This document shows positions 7,567 to 8,915 of a stretch of DNA of 8,915 bases, piece by piece. Source of the DNA: Candidatus Hydrogenedentota bacterium (GTDB taxonomy: Bacteria > Hydrogenedentota > Hydrogenedentia > Hydrogenedentales > CAITNO01); assembly GCA_903822375.1 (NCBI GenBank), contig CAIJOU010000494.1, positions 1 through 8,915 on the forward strand, read 5' to 3'. The position numbers and the translations under genes are program-made. The notes under the pieces are model-generated. The model did no database searches. It saw nothing but the letters and a program-made list of their open reading frames with translations, and had not been told where the DNA came from. Position 1 is the first letter of the stretch. The number at the start of each line of letters is the position of its first letter.

Positions 7567-7756
7567 AGTAGTTCATCCCAACACCCCAAGAATATACGGG
7601 TAAACGGGGGGCATTCTCCAGCGGGACGGGCGCGGGGGATGGCAGGAGAAGACCGATAAAGGCAGAGCGAACGCCAGGGAACATTGCCACGTGGGTCTGA
7701 AGGCAACGGTGTTCAGCGTCCCTGTCAAGGTGCAAATCCGCCGCCAATACGAAACG

Positions 7757-7813
7757 GACGGGGAATATGGCCGATACTGAAGACGAAAGTCCAGTATCGC
7801 CACATTCCCCGTC
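7757..7813 (-). terminator. 57-nt near-perfect hairpin downstream of the pilin-like gene, possible terminator or 3' stabiliser
   Basis: The arms at 7757-7779 and 7792-7813 pair over 22 positions, starting GACGGGGAAT and ending ATTCCCCGTC, with one bulged base (7771) and one non-Watson-Crick pair (7767/7803). That pair is U-G in minus-strand RNA but A-C in plus-strand RNA, which favours folding of the minus transcript. An inner GAC/GTC stem (7782-7784 with 7789-7791) closes a 4-nt loop after a 2-nt bulge. It lies 66 nt after the pilin-like stop codon. Only a weakly U-rich stretch (CGTTTCGTATT) follows, so it is not a textbook intrinsic terminator. A small mobile repeat is an alternative. Confidence 0.5.
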
Positions 7814-7879
7814 ACATCGTCTCGAAGGCGTTCATGCCGTACAGAAAGCGCCCCGGGGGGCTGCGTTAATCGGCTTCTT

Positions 7880-8848
7880 CTACTTTGTCATCGCCCCGAT
7901 CATCAGCGCAATCTCTTTGTTCAACGGCTGCGTCGAGGGGTACTTCATGAATTCCACATGCCCGTCCATGTACATCACATTGCAGCCGCCCGGCACATGG
8001 TTGAACTGTTCCGGTTTTGAAGAGAACCCGTCGAACATGAGGTAGACGCTGCTCTGGGCGACATTGGCCGAACCGGCGTTGTTGATGTCCGTAATCAGGA
8101 AGCGCTCGATACCTTCGCGCACCCGGTAGAGCGTGTTGCCGCCGCCATTACCCTGACCCGCATACAGTGGATTGTCGGGCATGGCACAATCTTCATCGGA
8201 AACTCGGAACACGCCGGGGACAGTGCCCATTGAGGTGACGAGCTTGTTGGCCAAGGTCGTCACAAAGCCCGCAAACTGCGCGGGGACGGCCAGGCTGTCC
8301 AGTCCGGGGGGCACCGTGCCACCACCCAGCAGGCTGAGCAGGCCGGTCACTTCTGAGCCGGGTACTGTGCCGAACGATTTGGGATCCAAGCGGTCAAAGA
8401 TCCAGCCGAAATAGGAATAACTCATGCCCACATCGTCCTTGCGGCCCATGTCCGCGCCCGACCCGGCAAACACCCAGATGCCGTCCTTCTTGCCGTCCTT
8501 TTTCAGGCGGTTAATGTTGGCATCCGCATCGGACGGACATACATAAATATTCGGGTCGGTCAGATACTCAGGATAGATTGAGTCGTTGCGCGGCATCATG
8601 GCGAAACGGATGTCGCCCGCCTTTTGCGGATTCAATTCCAGTTCCAAGGTGGGATAGGCGCCGCCTGCCTCACCGCTGTACATCTTGCACACGAGCCCCC
8701 ACTGTTTGAGGTTGTTTTGGCAGGAAGACCGCCTTGCCGCCTCCCGCGCCCGCGCCAGCGCCGGCAGCAGAATGGCCGCAAGTATTCCGATGATTGCAAT
8801 TACCACAAGAAGTTCGATGAGGGTGAAACCGTGCCTATGATGACGCAT
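7880..8848 (-). CDS. Type IV pilin-like protein with prepilin cleavage motif and C-terminal H-X-DG motif
   Basis: This encodes 322 residues. The start at 8848 has GGAGG 7 nt upstream. The N-terminus MRHHRHG/FTLIELLVVIAIIGIL is a textbook class III prepilin leader: cleavage by prepilin peptidase after G7, F8 as the methylated residue, E12 at position +5, and a hydrophobic helix to about residue 32. The helix runs into ALARAREAARRSSCQNNLKQWG, as in the DUF1559/general secretion G-like proteins that are greatly expanded in Planctomycetota, Lentisphaerota and Hydrogenedentota. IYPEYLTDPNIYVCPSD (91-107) and the C-terminal HVPGGCNVMYMDGHVEF (284-300) are hallmarks of the H-X9-DG group, here with ten residues between H284 and D295. 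Three GTVP(P)G repeats lie at about 160, 177 and 208. Such proteins are thought to be pseudopilins or surface components; the exact role is unknown. It points in the same direction as the operon downstream but is separated from it by 326 bp and a strong hairpin. Confidence 0.93.
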   Translation of the reverse strand: MRHHRHGFTLIELLVVIAIIGILAAILLPALARAREAARRSSCQNNLKQWGLVCKMYSGEAGGAYPTLELELNPQKAGDIRFAMMPRNDSIYPEYLTDPNIYVCPSDADANINRLKKDGKKDGIWVFAGSGADMGRKDDVGMSYSYFGWIFDRLDPKSFGTVPGSEVTGLLSLLGGGTVPPGLDSLAVPAQFAGFVTTLANKLVTSMGTVPGVFRVSDEDCAMPDNPLYAGQGNGGGNTLYRVREGIERFLITDINNAGSANVAQSSVYLMFDGFSSKPEQFNHVPGGCNVMYMDGHVEFMKYPSTQPLNKEIALMIGAMTK

Positions 8849-8855
8849 TACAAAA

Positions 8856-8860
8856 CCTCC
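8856..8860 (-). promoter_or_regulatory. Ribosome-binding site of the pilin-like gene
   Basis: GGAGG on the minus strand with 7-nt spacing to ATG at 8848: a near-consensus Shine-Dalgarno sequence, stronger than those of the downstream genes, which would suit a highly expressed structural protein. Confidence 0.75.
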
Positions 8861-8870
8861 AGGTTGAACT

Positions 8871-8890
8871 GCGCTGCGCCAGTGCAGCGC
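8871..8890 (-). repeat. Hairpin in the leader of the pilin-like gene
   Basis: GCGCTGC at 8871-8877 and GCAGCGC at 8884-8890 form a perfect 7-bp stem with a 6-nt loop, ending 10 nt before the Shine-Dalgarno sequence. It could be a 5' mRNA stabiliser, an operator-like dyad, or the end of an upstream element beyond the window. No promoter could be recognised in the 67 bp available upstream of the gene. Confidence 0.4.
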
Positions 8891-8915
8891 CTGAAAAGAG
8901 TTTATGTCGCTTGCG

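Larger units (their letters stand above)
7554..7879. other. 326-bp intergenic region; leader of the operon and 3' region of the pilin-like gene
   Basis: No convincing gene is found on either strand. The right part carries the long inverted repeat at 7757-7813. The left part must hold the operon promoter if the four downstream genes are not transcribed from the pilin gene. On the minus strand I see a TTGACA (7728-7723) without a good -10 at standard spacing, and a TATATT (7596-7591) without a good -35, so no promoter is called. I do not recognise a riboswitch. Confidence 0.6.

Noticed and set aside
6204..7571. Long open frame on the plus strand, 455 codons
   Set aside because: It is a shadow of the SBP-TolC gene with His/Arg/Gly-rich composition typical of antisense frames in GC-rich DNA.
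7684..7706. TTGCC...GGCAA inverted repeat in the operon leader
   Set aside because: A five-base-pair stem with a 13-nt loop is too weak to separate from chance.
7591..7728. Promoter-like hexamers TTGACA and TATATT on the minus strand
   Set aside because: They are not at promoter spacing to each other and neither has a matching partner at 16-18 bp, so no promoter is claimed.
7532..7747. Possible small protein of 71 codons upstream of and overlapping the SBP-TolC start
   Set aside because: No RBS was identified, no hydrophobic or conserved pattern is visible, and it overlaps the start of a secure gene in another frame.

Overview
The window is GC-rich bacterial DNA in which every convincing gene lies on the minus strand, so transcription runs from high to low coordinates. 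A type IV pilin-like protein with the prepilin leader and a C-terminal H-X-DG motif, together with DUF4838 and DUF4832 carbohydrate-related proteins, is the kind of gene content found in Hydrogenedentota, Lentisphaerota and Planctomycetota. The pilin's C-terminal wording (HVPGGCNVMYMDGHVEF) leans towards Hydrogenedentota. This placement is inference from protein style, not from a marker gene.

Layout, in the order of transcription: (1) 8848-7880, a prepilin-type protein with a strong Shine-Dalgarno sequence and a small hairpin in its leader. (2) 7879-7554, a 326-bp non-coding stretch dominated by a 57-nt near-perfect inverted repeat at 7757-7813. (3) 7553-5055, an 832-residue exported protein that fuses an ABC-type substrate-binding domain (ABC_sub_bind/TrpX style) to a complete TolC-type outer-membrane efflux domain. 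(4) 4994-3354, an exported DUF4838 protein with degenerate hallmark residues. (5) 3265-1859, an exported DUF4832 protein that looks like a TIM-barrel glycoside hydrolase. (6) 1775 to the left edge, an exported TPR protein whose last visible residues match the linker that precedes a CHAT caspase-like protease domain. It is cut by the window edge.

Genes 3 to 6 are separated by only 60, 88 and 83 bp, each has its own ribosome-binding site, and no canonical terminator lies between them, so they probably form one operon. All four products carry signal peptides. The cluster therefore looks like a cell-envelope unit: an outer-membrane channel with its own ligand-binding domain, two carbohydrate-active-type proteins and a periplasmic TPR/CHAT-type protein. 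No inner-membrane pump, adaptor protein or ABC ATPase is encoded in the window, so the transport partner is unknown. There are no tRNA or rRNA genes, transposases or CRISPR arrays that I can recognise.
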